Counted from the stretch's first letter, positions 32,844 through 44,179 are shown. The stretch: 64,000 nucleotides of DNA from Chaunax sp. Z400 (GCA_037577475.1 CM075195.1:30330399-30394398); one strand, 5' to 3'. A program made the numbers and translations. Notes: generated from the sequence alone by a model not told the origin.

Positions 32844-34218
32844 TATACTGAGCGACAGTAGAAACACATTTTTTTGATGTCATGCCATCCTGTTCATATG
32901 TTTGTGTAGGATCTCAGTAGTTGCTCCAGCCCCAAAGACCCACAATAGGAAAGGAAAGAAAACAGGCTACGTAATGGCTCTCAAGGTAGTTTACATCTTA
33001 CAGAGGATAAATATCCTGACCTGATGGAGCCTCTCTCGGATGAGAGGTGAAATGTCGTCAAGCTAAGGAAAGAAGTCCAGTTGCTTCTGAATCAACCTTC
33101 AAGGATTATCCTGTTCCTATTATAAGGCAAATTATGGTTCACGCATCTTTATTCACCCTTTAGCCATACAGAAAAATCATTTTTGTGCAGATTAGTGGTT
33201 TTTGCTTTAGTGTTTACAAGTCAGAAAGTGTGGATGGTGAGACAGAGAACAAAAATAGACACTACCGTGCATGTCTACCTCCAGCATTTATGACTACTTT
33301 ACACCTCCTGAATGGATAACATGTTAATCTGGACTTGTAGGATGACATGCAATCCTTCCTGCAGAGCTGTGACAAGTTGTTCATGTGTTGCTGGAGCAGG
33401 ATCTCTCCGTCTCACCCGGTGATCCTGAACGTCGCACAGATGCTCTTATTGGGTTGAGATCTGTGAATATGCTGGTCAAGGAAGGACAGCGACATTGTTC
33501 TGGTGCAGGTAGGCTACTCCTGACAAACATGAGCCACATGTGGTCTGGCATTGTCATGCATGAAGGTGATGCCTGATTGCTGTATCCTGGGAATGACATG
33601 TGGACCTAGGACCGTGGATGTGGACCAGGTCTGACCTCCAGCCATTAGCAATGGCTCCCCACATCATGTGACCACCACCAAAACAGTCCACTTCCTGGAT
33701 GTATGCTGCAGGATAGCGTTCCCGAAGGCGACAATACACCCGCCTATGACCATCAGCTGTGTACAAGTTGAATCTGGACTTGTCACTAAATGTGATCTGC
33801 CTCCACTGTGCAATGAGCCATAACATCTGTAATATCTGTGCTACACGTGTCTGCAGAGTTCCGACCATCAGCATCATCAGCATCCCAACTGCCTGGTCAC
33901 ATAAATTTTATGGAAGCCGTGACATCATCAGTTGTGTCAGTAGGACATTAGTTAGACCCAGGAATTTATTGCCTTGGCCAGGTCTTTTCAATCACGCAGA
34001 AAAAAAATCTCACCAACATCATCGTTTACTCTGAAATGCACCAATGACTGTTATTTCTATGTTATGACTAAATGATGGTTATTCATGATTTAACATGTTT
34101 TGGTTGTGGCGACTTAAAATAGTCTATTCAGTGAATCACGTTTGTTTGTTTCAGTAGATTAGGGCTAGTGAAAGGAAAATAATGGGTTTTTAAAATTATG
34201 CCTTTCTACTGTTTCTCA
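32844..34218 (-). mobile_element. Decayed Tc1-like element with nested insertion
   Basis: Family 2 copy on the minus strand, from TACTGAGCGACAGTAGAAAC to GCCTTTCTACTGTTTCTCA. Minus-strand fragments include FSDKSRFNLYTADGHRRVYC and GGHMMWGAI, a mutated catalytic core in which FTDESRF has become FSDKSRF. A foreign repeat of about 220 bp interrupts it near its 3' end. Confidence 0.85.
32902..33122 (-). repeat. Fish repeat nested in a Tc1 relic
   Basis: GATCTCAGTAGTTGCTCC to CAAGGATTATCCTG, reverse complement of the segment at 52896-53110 (CTTGAAGGTTGATTCAGAAGC, CACCTCTCATCCGAGAGGC). It separates Tc1 sequence that is continuous in the other copies, so it inserted later. Confidence 0.75.
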
Positions 34219-34284
34219 AAATATATACAGTATAGTCTATATACATACTGATAATCTGAACCCAACATCAGTACTGAACAATAA

Positions 34285-35134
34285 CTCGCACCAGATCATC
34301 TGAACCGGAGACAAAGGACCTGAGACGACACCGTGTTTGATCAGCCACATCAACCATATATGTACTGTTGGACTTGCTGTTTTTGCTGCTTTATATTGTT
34401 AAGGCTAGCGTTTGTGATATTGTGCGCTGACGGTGTTTAACACACCGATTGTTGTGCTTTGATTGTTGGGATCTCTCTCTCTTTTGCTCGCTCTCTCCTT
34501 CTACTTCTCTATTTCTGTCTCCTTTCCCCTTCCTCTCTTTACACACACATATCCACACACACAGGTGTCCCAGAGGTTTAGGGACGTGGTGAGCCCTAGC
34601 ACCATTTGCCGGTGTTCAAACTTCGATGCCTTCTCTGATTACTCGCTCCACGTGACGCCACCGCCCTTTTTGGGTGACATCCCGTACCTCCTCCCCTCTC
34701 TCTCAGGCTCTCTCACACACATACATGCACATCCATACACACAGACCCACACACACACATGCTTGTTTGTACCTGCATGTACTTTGATTGTGTTAGTAGT
34801 TGTAGTGAATAACAGAGTTTATTAACTAAAGTGTGTTGATTGAAGGTTGATATTGCTATTTTTTAATAAACTTAAGAGAATTTGTTCTGTGTTATTTTGC
34901 ATTAATACTGTTTTAAAGGCTGGTTGCGAGGGTCAGTGCTCGTACTCTTCCCTTCACTGTTCACTTGAGATGACACAGAATTTGATTAATTGTTTCCCTG
35001 TCTTCAGGGTGGTGCCCAGTAATTATTATTAATTTTAGTAATAATGTTGAATTCATTTAATAATTAATGATCATTCTTAATAATCATTAATAATTTTCTA
35101 ATAACCAAATTTGCTCCTTTTAATAGTCCCAACA
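34285..35134 (+). mobile_element. Deleted copy of the TGTTGGGCC LTR family
   Basis: Matches the solo LTR from ACCGGAGAC..CCGTGTTTGATCAGCCAC to its end AGTCCCAACA, with an internal deletion after TCAACC and no U3. It contains AATAAA near 34864. Confidence 0.75.
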
Positions 35135-35506
35135 ATCTCAACCCAACATCGGTACCAACCAAGGTCCCAGACCAGATTCCTCCTCTGACTGTCAGGCATC
35201 AGGATTAAACTCCTGCTGTTTCAGGCCAGCTTCAGACATTTTTATTATCTGCACGAGCCTGATTTCCACTCACACAGTTAGAAGTGAACTGATTTCCTGA
35301 AAATATTTCTGTGTTTAGACAAGTTGATAACAAGTCAACATAGTTTTTGTTGATCTCTTACATTAAGTCAGTACCAGTCCATGAGCTTCAGAAAGTAGTC
35401 CATTAATTAAAAAACAGCACACCAGTGGGTTGACCATTCAAACAGATATAGTGACCGAGCAGCAAAAAAGTGATGCTGAAACTGACTTTAGGATGTTAGC
35501 AGGGTC
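35135..35506. other. Intron, no feature recognised
   Basis: No gene or repeat recognised apart from the first 30 bp, which resemble the left flank of the LTR fragment. Confidence 0.35.
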
Positions 35507-36085
35507 AGTGTTTCCCACTAATGTGTTAAACTGTGGTGGCCAACCACAGTTTAATTAGTCCCACCACAGTCTCAAAATGAAAAAGAAACATTTTCAAACT
35601 TCAACATAAAAGAGATCGTTAACGCTGTGTTTTTGTGCAGATGCGCCTTCAATCTCCCTTCACCCCGAGTCAATCAGCAGCCCCGATAGTCTTTATCGCT
35701 GTTAAGCTGCGGCTAACGCCAACATCGCATTACTTCTGGATATCCATATGAAATGCTTTTATTCTGACAACACACTTCCAGTATGTCCGTTCATGGAGTT
35801 TCGAAGCTCAATTAACAGCAACAGCAACAATTATCCTTTACCTTTAAACAACCAAAACTATTAAAAGACATAACAAACAGCAAATAAAACAGCAAATAAA
35901 ATGCTTACATTGGCATTGATGCACAGACCACTTGCAACAACCGTGTTTGACTTAACAATTAAACTCAAATACGTGATGAGCTGCTGAACACATCTGAAGG
36001 AGTCCAATACTGCACTATGTATTAACAGTCTCAGTGCACACGTGGGACGGCGCAACCAATAGGAATGCAGCACTGAATGGGTTAT
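35507..36085 (+). mobile_element. hAT-like transposon end fragment
   Basis: Starts TCAGTGTTTCCCACTAATG, the usual hAT terminal form (CAGTGTTTCCC). A perfect 12-bp hairpin stem follows (35526-35537 with 35543-35554). The opposite end (GGGAAACACTG) was not found, so it is truncated; no transposase recognised. Confidence 0.5.
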
Positions 36086-36109
36086 TAAACAGCTAATAAA
36101 ATAGAAAAG

Positions 36110-36177
36110 CGCTATATATTTATATTTATGCTATATATTTATATTTATACTATATATATATATATATTTATATTTAT

Positions 36178-36248
<71 letters not shown>

Positions 36249-36307
36249 CACGTATATATATACGTGTATATATAAGTATATATATATATATATAAATATT
36301 TATACTA
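36110..36307. repeat. (TA)n-rich microsatellite
   Basis: Over 60 bp of pure TA plus interrupted TATACGTATA stretches, next to a Tc1-family end that begins at TA. Confidence 0.95.
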
Positions 36308-36832
36308 TATACTGAGCAACAGTGGAAATGCATAATTTTAAAAACCCTGTAATTTCTATTCACTAGCCCTAATTTACTGAAACAAACAAGCATGTGATAC
36401 ACTGAATAGACTTTTTTAGGTACACACAACCAAAACATGTTAAATCATGAATAACCATCATTTAGTCATAACATAGAAATAACAGTCATTGGTGCATTTC
36501 AGAGTAAACCATGATGTTGGTGAGATTTTTTCTGCAGGATTGAAAAGACCTGGTCAGGCCTGGGTCTAACTAATGTCCTACTGAAACAACTGATGATGTC
36601 ATGATTCCCGAAAGAATTTACGTGAACGGGTGGTTGGGATGCTATGGTCGGAACTCGGCAGACACGTGCAGCACAGATGTTCCAGATGTTATGGCTGATT
36701 GCAAAGTGGACGGAGATCACATTTAGTGACAAGTCCAGATTTAACTTGTACACAGCTGGTGGTCCTTGGCGTTTGTACCATTGCCGCGGAGACAGCTATC
36801 CTGCTGCATAGATCTGGGAAGTGGATCATTTT
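36308..36832 (+). mobile_element. 5' part of a decayed Tc1-like element
   Basis: Family 2 copy beginning TATACTGAGCAACAGTGGAAA and collinear with 28523-29050, then lost. No right end. Confidence 0.8.
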
Positions 36833-37114
36833 CAGTAGCGTTTAGAGAAATGTTTCTACCAAAACACCAAAAACTGCAGTAAAAGGTAAATTGGTGAGTA
36901 TTTTGTGTCCAGCTGATGAAATCTATCAGAGTGTTAAGTAAAAACCTCCTTTAGTGTCTTAGAATATCGTCTGGTCTCCATGTGTCCATGTGTCTTGGAG
37001 CTCCTGGACCTTTCCATGAAAACAACCCTGTAAAATCTTTTTTGTGCTACTGAACAGTGTCTGTAGAAGTGTTGACTCCACCAGAAGTGACATCACTGGA
37101 GTGTTCTTCCTCAC

Positions 37115-37330
37115 CTGTATGGTGATGATGAGGATATCTAGGGCATACGGTTCCTCAGGTGTGGACAGAGACTTCCTCTGACTCTGCAGTTTGGTCACCT
37201 GCATCCACTTTCCACTGAACAGAGCTTCCTGTGTGTCCGTGTCCCGAATGGTGACCAGCAAAACGTTACCATGACGATCCTTGATGGGCTCGTAGTGGAC
37301 CCGGCCCAGGTTGTGAGTCCCCAGGAGGCT
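37115..37330 (-). CDS. ankfn1: ankfn1 exon 9 here
   Basis: 216 bp, acceptor CTGCAG|AGC, donor ACAG|GTGAGG, phase 0 / 0. Encodes LGRVHYEPIKDRHGNVLLVT then SGKWMQVTKLQSQRKSLSTP, nearly identical to the vertebrate family consensus as I know it. The intron upstream of it is the 13.5-kb one holding ERV copy B. Confidence 0.96.
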
Positions 37331-37835
37331 CTGCAGGAGGGCCACGACCACATTACAACACATTAGAGAGCATTAGAACATGACAGAACACAAAATGAAT
37401 CTGGCGCCCTAGACCGTTGTTTGTTAGCCTAGCTTGCTAATGTTAGCTCTGATTCCCACTTAATGCTTGTGTTAGCTGTGCACCTTTCATGGGTCGACTA
37501 TCTTAGCAGCAGCCAATCTTGTGAACTTCCCTCCTGTTTCAATACCAGAGTCAGATCTGATATCCTGCAGCAAATTTACAGAAGAAAAAGAGATCAAAAA
37601 AGATCTTGTAATTGCAACATGGAGAATGTGTGCTGTATAACCAAGATGGGGAAGCAGCTCGCTGAAGGTTCTACATTCCAGTCTCCATTAGTTCAGAGGA
37701 ACGATAATCAGTGTGCTTAAACATCAGACACTAGATAAATCAGAAACTTTAACTGACCACGAGTGGGCAGCAGAATGAGCTGCAAAGTCAAGATGTTAGA
37801 AGTAGCTACTAAGAAGAATCGTGTGTCGATGACAG
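37331..37835. other. Intron 8 start side, no feature recognised
   Basis: No gene. Ends where the GTGTCAG minisatellite begins. Confidence 0.4.
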
Positions 37836-37867
37836 CTCCGTGTGTCAGGTATCAGTGTCAAGTGTCA
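37836..37867. repeat. GTGTCAG minisatellite, left remnant
   Basis: GTGTCAGGTATCAGTGTCAA then GTGTCA. The same repeat continues at 40843-41146 and 50642-50790, separated by two insertions. Confidence 0.8.
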
Positions 37868-37907
37868 CTAGCTGGGTTTACATGGACACTTTTCTTCATT
37901 AGAGCCT

Positions 37908-39797
37908 GAGCACCGAGGGCGCGAGGACCCTATTGTTCTGCAAGGAATTATTATTATTAGAGCTACGAGCACTAAGTGTGCGAGGACCCTATTGTTCTGC
38001 AAGGAATTATTAGGGCCCGAGCATGAAGCGCGCGAGGACCCTATTGTTCTGCAGGAATTTTTATATTATTAGGGACCGAGCACAGAGGGTGCGAGGACCC
38101 TATTGTTCTGCAAGGAATTATTAGGGCCCGAGCACTAAGCGTACAAGGACCCTATTGTTCTGCAAGGATTTTTTATTATTCTCCTTCTTCTCCGAAATGA
38201 ATCGCATTTTTTGGCAGAAAAATTAGTTGGGTGTGGAATTTAAGTGTGATATGGTGATTGGAAATGGGCGTGGCTAAATGGCTCGCTAGCGCCCCCTAAA
38301 GTGCAACCCCTGCCTCCAGTTTAAGATACATATACGAAACTCGGTACACATATGTAACTGACAGAGACAGACAAAAAAAGTCTCTCAGACCAATGCCTTC
38401 AAACAAACAGGAAGTCGGCCATTTTGATTTTTGAGGCCATTTTTTGCCATTTTTTGAAAATCATAGACTCTGTATTTGAACGAACTCCTCCTAGAGATTT
38501 TATCTGATTGACTTCAAATTTGGTCAGTGCTACCTAAACCCCATGAGGATGAAAATTTCCTCGAATCCTGAGTTTTCGTTTCGGGCGTGGCCAGGCGTCA
38601 TATTTTGTCACATTTTGATGTCTCGTCATGAAACTGAAAATTGTCATAACTCCATTGTCTAAGGTCCAATCAGCACAAAACTTCACATGCTGGTTAAGAG
38701 TCCTGCCCTAAAGACATCCAAATGACAAAATTTAGCATTAGTCATAGCGCCACCTAGTGGAAACAGGAAAGGTCATATTTTACGTTTTGATACACTATTA
38801 CTAGGCCGTTGAGCATACTGGCTTCAAATAAAGTGAGAACAGTAATAACAAGTTGGTAAATCAGGATTCTGAAGCTTGTGCGTTTTTGTGCAAAGTTGTA
38901 GGCGTGGCTGTGCAGCGAATGTCGATGTTTTGCCGTGAAGCAGGAAGTTGTTATAACTCTGCTGTCCATCATCCAATCTGCCTCAAACTTCACATGTTTG
39001 ATAAGAGTCCTGCCTTGAACAAATCTATATAGTTAAATTTGATGAGAGTCACAAGCGCCACCTAGTTGCAACAGGAAGTTATATACTTCAGAATCTGATG
39101 TGTTACTGTAAGGCCATTCACCACAATGACCTCAAACTTAGTCAGTAAAGCCATAAGGCCTTGATGAAGCATTATTGTAAATATTGTGAGTTTGGGTAAC
39201 ATGGCGGCAGCGTGACGTTTGATGTTCGCCATCAAACAGGAAGTTGATAGTGAGAGGCCAGGGAAGTTCAGATGCTCACCAAAATTGACACACTCGTCAA
39301 AGGTGGTAGTACTTTCAATCTCATATGGTTTAAAGGATCCGTTGTGGTAAAATGGCTCCACAGCGTCCCCTGGAAAACGTCAAATAAGCATATCCGATTC
39401 TGTGTTTAACCTACGTGTATGAAACTTGGTAGACATGTTTAAAGTTGCACCCTGAAGACATCTATATAACAATATTGAGTTAAAGTGATAGCGCCACCTG
39501 CTGGCAAATGCAAAAATGTCTCGTGACAATTTTTGTTTGATTTTAATTACATTTTCATGGTGTGGGCTTCACATGATATAGTCAAAGACAAGTCAAAATT
39601 ATGAGGTGGTGTCTAGCGTCACATAGTGGACAAAATTAGGTAAATCACAATCTCTCCATCAGTGTCCATAATGCATGCAGTTACAGAGCCTTGCATTTAT
39701 CCAGGTGTGCAGTAGTGAGAACGAAGTTGGCGCACGGCCCGACGGGCACACACCACAACGGGCGCCGGGGTTCGTCAAGGCTGCTTGCAGCTTTAAT
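37908..39797. mobile_element. GGGCCCGAGCAC dispersed element, nested
   Basis: Opens with five imperfect copies (37908-38175) of a roughly 55-65-bp unit containing GAGGACCCTATTGTTCTGCAAGG. It continues with about 250-bp modules containing GCGCCACCTAGTGG and CAGGAAGT, and closes CGTCAAGGCTGCTTGCAGCTTTAAT. A common teleost repeat; a fragment is also at 24642. No coding frame. Confidence 0.65.
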
Positions 39798-39837
39798 TCT
39801 GATTGAAATCATTCCGATTGAAGGTTTCATCTCAACT

Positions 39838-40350
39838 GTTTACATGAGTTGTGACCTAAGACGATCTGGTGTTTACATGAGTTGTGATCTAATACGATCT
39901 GGTGTTACCATGAGTTGTTATTTAATAGGATCTGGTGTTTACATGAGTTGTGTTCTAATACGATCTGGTGTTTACATGAGTTGTGATCTAATACGACCTG
40001 GTGTTAACATGAGTTGTGATCTAATATGATCTGGTGTTTACATGAGTTGTGATCTAATACAATCTGGTGTTTAAATGAGTTGTGCTCTAATACGATCTGG
40101 TGTTAACATGAGTTGTGATCTTATAAGATCTGGTGTTTACATGAGTTGTGATCTAATACGATCTGGTGTTTACATGAGTTGTGATCTAATACGATCTGGT
40201 GTTTACATGAGTTGTGATCTAATATGATCTGGTGTTTACATGAGTTGTGATCTAATACAATCTGGTGTTTACATGAGTTGTGATCTAATAGGAGCTGGTG
40301 TTTACATGAGTTGTGATCTAATATGATCTGGTGTTTACATGCTCCACCAC
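39838..40350. repeat. 33-bp tandem array
   Basis: About 15 copies of GTTTACATGAGTTGTGATCT plus AATACGATCTGGT. The unit is a multiple of three, so it reads as an 11-residue peptide repeat (YMSCDLIRSGV), which I take as chance. It shares TTTACATG with the element's terminal repeat. Confidence 0.9.
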
Positions 40351-40842
40351 ATTTAATCAGAACAGCTGTGTGACATGCGCAGAAGTGATGGAAGTGACGT
40401 ATGTTTCACGCATTTTACCGGAAGATGGATGTCGATCATGTGATCGGTGTAATTGTTGCTGTTATTGTGGTGCTTTTAATAAAGCTGCAGCATGATAATA
40501 ACGTAGACTTACTCATACTGGAAACAATGAAAGAGAGACAGCGAGCACACGAAACGAAACACTCTGCTGTTGTCTACTTCTGCTTTAAGGCTGCCATCTT
40601 GTAAATACGTCACGACTCTGAGCAGCGCAGACAGAACTCTAGCAGTAGATATTCTGTTCCACCGTTTACATGGAGTGGTTGTTCTTCTGATCGGTTTAAG
40701 AAAAGGTTTATAACCAAATGAAATTTAATTTGGTTTGGGCATTTTTATTCTGAATGAGGTGTTTATATGGAGCATTTTCATTCTGATTGAACTTTTAAAC
40801 CGATTTTAATCGGAATAAAGAGGTCCATGTAAACCCAGCTAG

Positions 40843-41146
40843 TGTCAGGTGTTGTGTCAGGTGTCAAGTGTCAGGTGTCGTGTCAGTGTCAGCGTCAGTG
40901 TCAGGTGTCGTGTCAGTGTCAGCGTCAGGTGTCGTGTCAGTGTCAGCGTCTGGTGTCGTGTCAGTGTCAGCGTCTGGTGTCATGTCAGTGTCAACGTCAG
41001 GTGTCGTGTCAGTGTCAGGTGTCGTGTCAGTGTCAGTGTCAGTGTCAGTGTCAGCGTCAGGTGTCAGGTGTCAGGTGTCAGGTGTCAGGTGTCGTGTCAA
41101 CGTCAGGTGTCGTGTCAGTGTCACTGTCATCAGTGTCAGTGTCGCG
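40843..41146. repeat. GTGTCAG-type minisatellite, middle part
   Basis: Irregular 6- to 7-bp units (GTGTCAG, GTGTCG, CGTCAG), about 300 bp, interrupted on its right by ERV copy B. Confidence 0.92.
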
Positions 41147-41574
41147 TGTGGAAGAAATCTGTGCATGAATTAGAACATTTCTGCATTTCTGCACAGGAGT
41201 TCCGAAGAGGGACGATTCTCTTTGCCTGGAAGGTGGGGTGCTCAGGAGATGAGGGCAATTCTCTTATCAGGAGTTTCACCTGAGGGCAATTCTCTGTGCC
41301 GAAGGGGGTCAGGTGTTCAAATCAGAGGACAGTTGGTGGCTCTATTGTTTTGTGGAAGGCATGATTTACAGCTGTAATGAAGTATGCATCTGTTGTTTTG
41401 TGGGTCCCTGAGTGTATATAAGCTGAGAGAATCTGATAGTTGGGAGGGAACACTCTCCTCAGGTCTTCCCTCCATGCTGCATGTATTAAAGAGATCTGGT
41501 TCATCACACCGAGTCTGTAAATCTCCAGAGAATTAGCAACTCTCAAAATTTGACAAGGGAGAATTTCCCTTACA
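41147..41574 (+). repeat. 5' LTR of ERV copy B
   Basis: 428 bp, TGTGGAAGAAAT to CCCTTACA. TATATAA at 41415-41421 is the likely promoter box. ATTAAA at 41485-41490 is the likely polyadenylation signal, giving a short R region. Confidence 0.93.
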
Positions 41575-41578
41575 TATT

Positions 41579-41594
41579 TGGCGACGAGGATGGG
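41579..41594 (+). promoter_or_regulatory. Primer-binding site, tRNA-Ser(GCU) type
   Basis: TGGCGACGAGGATGGG, identical to copy A, 4 nt after the LTR. It complements the remembered 3' end of tRNA-Ser(GCU). Confidence 0.88.
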
Positions 41595-41755
41595 TGGACG
41601 TTCTGCTGATCAACGCCTGAGTCTGGACTGAGGGTTAACTGCTGGCAGGAGTCTCAAGAAGACTCGGGGAAAGTTCCACTCCGACAAACGGAGGACAGGA
41701 TCCCGCCTGAGGTCAGGCTCGGGTGGCAGACAACAGACGCTCCATCTACTTTAAT

Positions 41756-41762
41756 AGGTGAG
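41756..41762 (+). promoter_or_regulatory. Leader splice donor of ERV copy B
   Basis: AG|GTGAGTA, a near-perfect donor conserved in copy A, expected to serve the env message. Confidence 0.55.
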
Positions 41763-41796
41763 TACAGTGTTATGAATCATTTCTTCTATTGGTGCT

Positions 41797-42129
41797 CATG
41801 TAATTCCTTCGTGGTATTGAGTATCAAGTTCCCATGTAATTCCTTCGTGGTAGTGGGAACAGTTCACATGTAATTCCTTCGTGGTATTGTAAACTAGTTT
41901 CCTGTAATCCCTTCGTGGTATTGACACTTATGCGTGTTGGTTGTTAGTAACCATGTAATTCCTTCGTGGTGTTGTAAACCAGTTTTATGTAATTCCTTCG
42001 TGGTATTGAAACTTATGTGTGTTGTTGAGTATTTGTGCCCATGTAATTCCTTCGTGGTATTGGGACCGTTTATATGTAATTACTTCCTGGTATTGTAAAC
42101 CAGTTTCATGTAATTCCTTCGTGGTCGTG
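41797..42129 (+). repeat. Nine-copy 23-nt hairpin motif array in ERV leader
   Basis: Copies of CATGTAATTCCTTCGTGGTATTG at 41797, 41833, 41867, 41901, 41952, 41986, 42040, 42073 and 42107. Spacing is irregular (33-54 nt) with unrelated spacers. The core AAUUCCUUCGUGGUAUU can pair AAU with AUU and CC with GG around UUCGU, giving a small stem-loop in the viral RNA. The core is more conserved than the spacers. Its position between splice donor and gag is where packaging and translation-control signals lie in retroviruses; function is inference. Confidence 0.88.
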
Positions 42130-42227
42130 AAACTTTTGAGTGAAAAAGAATGAAAAAAATAAAATAAAATTGTACTATACCATACAGCAAGAGGCCGTTG
42201 TAACTCTATAAGTGAAGAATGTGAGAA

Positions 42228-42271
<44 letters not shown>

Positions 42272-42690
42272 GAGTATGATGAGAAAATTGTAAGAGGGTG
42301 GAGGAATTCTAGATAATCCTCACAGATAAGTTGGTGAAAGTGTTGGTTATAAAACTGATGAAATAATATAATATAACATATTGTATATAGTATGTCCCAC
42401 TTCTATAAAATGGGCGTATAAGTGTAAAATATATTAAGTGTAATAATATCAAGTATAAACTTTGTGGTGACTCAGTCAGTGTCTAGTATACATCTTGTAT
42501 ACTACACGGGTGCGTTGCTCGGAACGTATGTGTCATACAAATCACCTGGCTGAATGAGTTACGCAAAGGTAGTGTGTGTTTGATAAGATCCAACCATACA
42601 CTTGTATGGGAAGATCAGTGTGAGTGTGTAAATTTTTGTGTGAAAGCCCATTGAAAGTTTAAGCACACTTTTCCCAGAGTCAGATAAAAC
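42130..42690 (+). other. ERV B leader, second half
   Basis: Non-coding leader with a (TA)n run at about 42229-42268 that is short in copy A. Confidence 0.6.
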
Positions 42691-44179
42691 ATGGGGAACA
42701 AAACTGGGAAATTAAAAGCCTTACCTGACCCTCTTACAGGCCCTGCTAAAATAATGTCAGGTAAATGGGGGAAAAATGTGGTAGAAAATGTTCCAGTTTG
42801 GCACCAAATCACCCAGGGGGGGTTTCCATTGCTAGGCACATTAAGCATCCATTGTTTAAGAAGGTGTAGAGTAATGTTGGAAGAAAAAGAACAAGGAAAG
42901 AAAGTAGGGAAAGAAAAGATGGACTGGCCAGATTTCCAAAAGTGGGAAAGAGAAGTGGAACTGAGACAAACAAAATCATTGGCAGGATTAATGTTAAAAC
43001 AAGAAATGAATGATGAGAGTATGTGCAGGAAGGAAGGGAAAAAAATGTAGGTTAAGAGAAGATAGGGTTCTGCCTCCTCCATATGCTGTCTCCATGCCTG
43101 CAGCCCCCCATCAAGAGACACTTCCTCCACAAAATGTGCACACCACCCCTGCAGCTAAAGAACTCCACAAAGACTTTGAAGACCTGTCCACACTCTCTGA
43201 TTCCTGAAGACACACAGCCTAACTTTGCTTCTCCCAAGAAGTCTGCCTCTCCAATAGCAGCTTCCTTCGACTACTGGCTGAGGAGCCAAGGGGACAGAGG
43301 TGGTGTACACCAGATGCCCATGATGATGTTTCCCAACCCCCAACCGCGGCCAACGGGTGAGCACGCACAGGTCCACCATTGGAACCCCGAAGTGAGTGTA
43401 TACAGGCAATGGCAGCCAGATGAACTGAAGGAGGTTGCCGATGAACTGCCTGATCCACAAAAGACTGGAGGTGAGAAATGGGTCACAGCAATGCAACAGT
43501 TGTTGTCTATGTATAATCCAACCCTGCAGGAGGTGGAAGCTGTCTGTTGCAGATGTTTCAAACTTCGTTGGGCCAATATCCGACCTGCCAACTGGACCAC
43601 CAGCCCATCGGTTGGATCAAGGGATTTTATCACAATGATGAACAGACTGTAAGATGCAGTGCATGCTGCTTTTCCCCTGAGGGTGCGCTGGCCTGAGATC
43701 CACAACACTAAACAGAAGGAAGGTGAGTCAGCTGCTGATTATCGTACACGAATGGAAACTGTCTTTGCAGCTCACTCCGGCATCGACTCAGACAATGAGG
43801 CATACAGTGACCTGTTAAAGACTGCTTTGGTGAGTGGTCTCCATCTGGACCTCAAGAACCGAGTTATGGCAACCTGTGTTGGCTGGGAAACTGAGCCCAT
43901 AGCAACTGTTTGGACACACGTCTTGCGCGCTGAAAGGAATAAGGTAGATTTGGACTTTAAACAAACGAAAAAACTACAACATGATTCCCACAGATTCCTG
44001 GACAAAGAGGAGAATCTCATCAGAACAGCAGAGGGAGAAGGAGACTGGGTCCACAACCAGTGCATCAAAGAAAGTGCAACAAAACTGACCGAGACAAGTT
44101 GAGGTGCTACAGATGTGAAGGCTACGGACATATTTCACGTGACTGTGCTACTCCTGGGCCTACTCAAAGAGAAAGTTGA
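42691..44179 (+). pseudogene. ERV copy B gag (broken)
   Basis: Starts ATG with MGNKTGKLK, a Gly-2 N-terminus suited to myristoylation as in matrix proteins. The matrix part ends at a stop at 43048. The capsid part follows in another frame (QPDELKEVADELPDPQKTGG; GESAADYRTRMETVFAAHSG), with a stop at 43650 where copy A is open. Further on are LLKTALVSGLHLDLKNRVM and a basic stretch. The nucleocapsid knuckle CYRCEGYGHISRDC is at 44105-44146 in yet another frame, ending TGA at 44177. Gag forms the core and binds genomic RNA; this copy cannot express it whole. Confidence 0.85.

Larger units (their letters stand above)
37868..40842. mobile_element. 3-kb element with CTAGCTGGGTTTACATGGAC inverted ends
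   Basis: The left end CTAGCTGGGTTTACATGGAC is the exact reverse complement of the right end GTCCATGTAAACCCAGCTAG. TGTCA flanks both sides (37863-37867, 40843-40847), but the host repeat itself contains TGTCA, so this target duplication is weak evidence. Within it are a second repeat (37908-39797), a 33-bp array (39838-40350) and a short plus-strand frame at 40401-40604 (MDVDHVIGVIVAVIVVLLIK) of unknown nature. No transposase recognised; the family is not known to me. Confidence 0.75.

Noticed and set aside
39691..40029. Peptide-repeat protein YMSCDLIRSGV
   Set aside because: The 33-bp array is a multiple of three, so open frames arise by chance; no start context, no splice signals, and it sits inside a mobile element.
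40401..40604. Membrane-protein gene from a hydrophobic 67-codon frame
   Set aside because: Short, inside a mobile element, and without further support; noted only as a possible exon relic.
37868..40842. Firm 5-bp target duplication TGTCA for the inverted-repeat element
   Set aside because: The host minisatellite contains TGTCA in nearly every unit, so matching flanks are expected by chance.
40849..41283. Cys/Val/Ser repeat protein
   Set aside because: Translation of the GTGTCAG minisatellite in three overlapping frames; all three are open, which is a repeat artefact.
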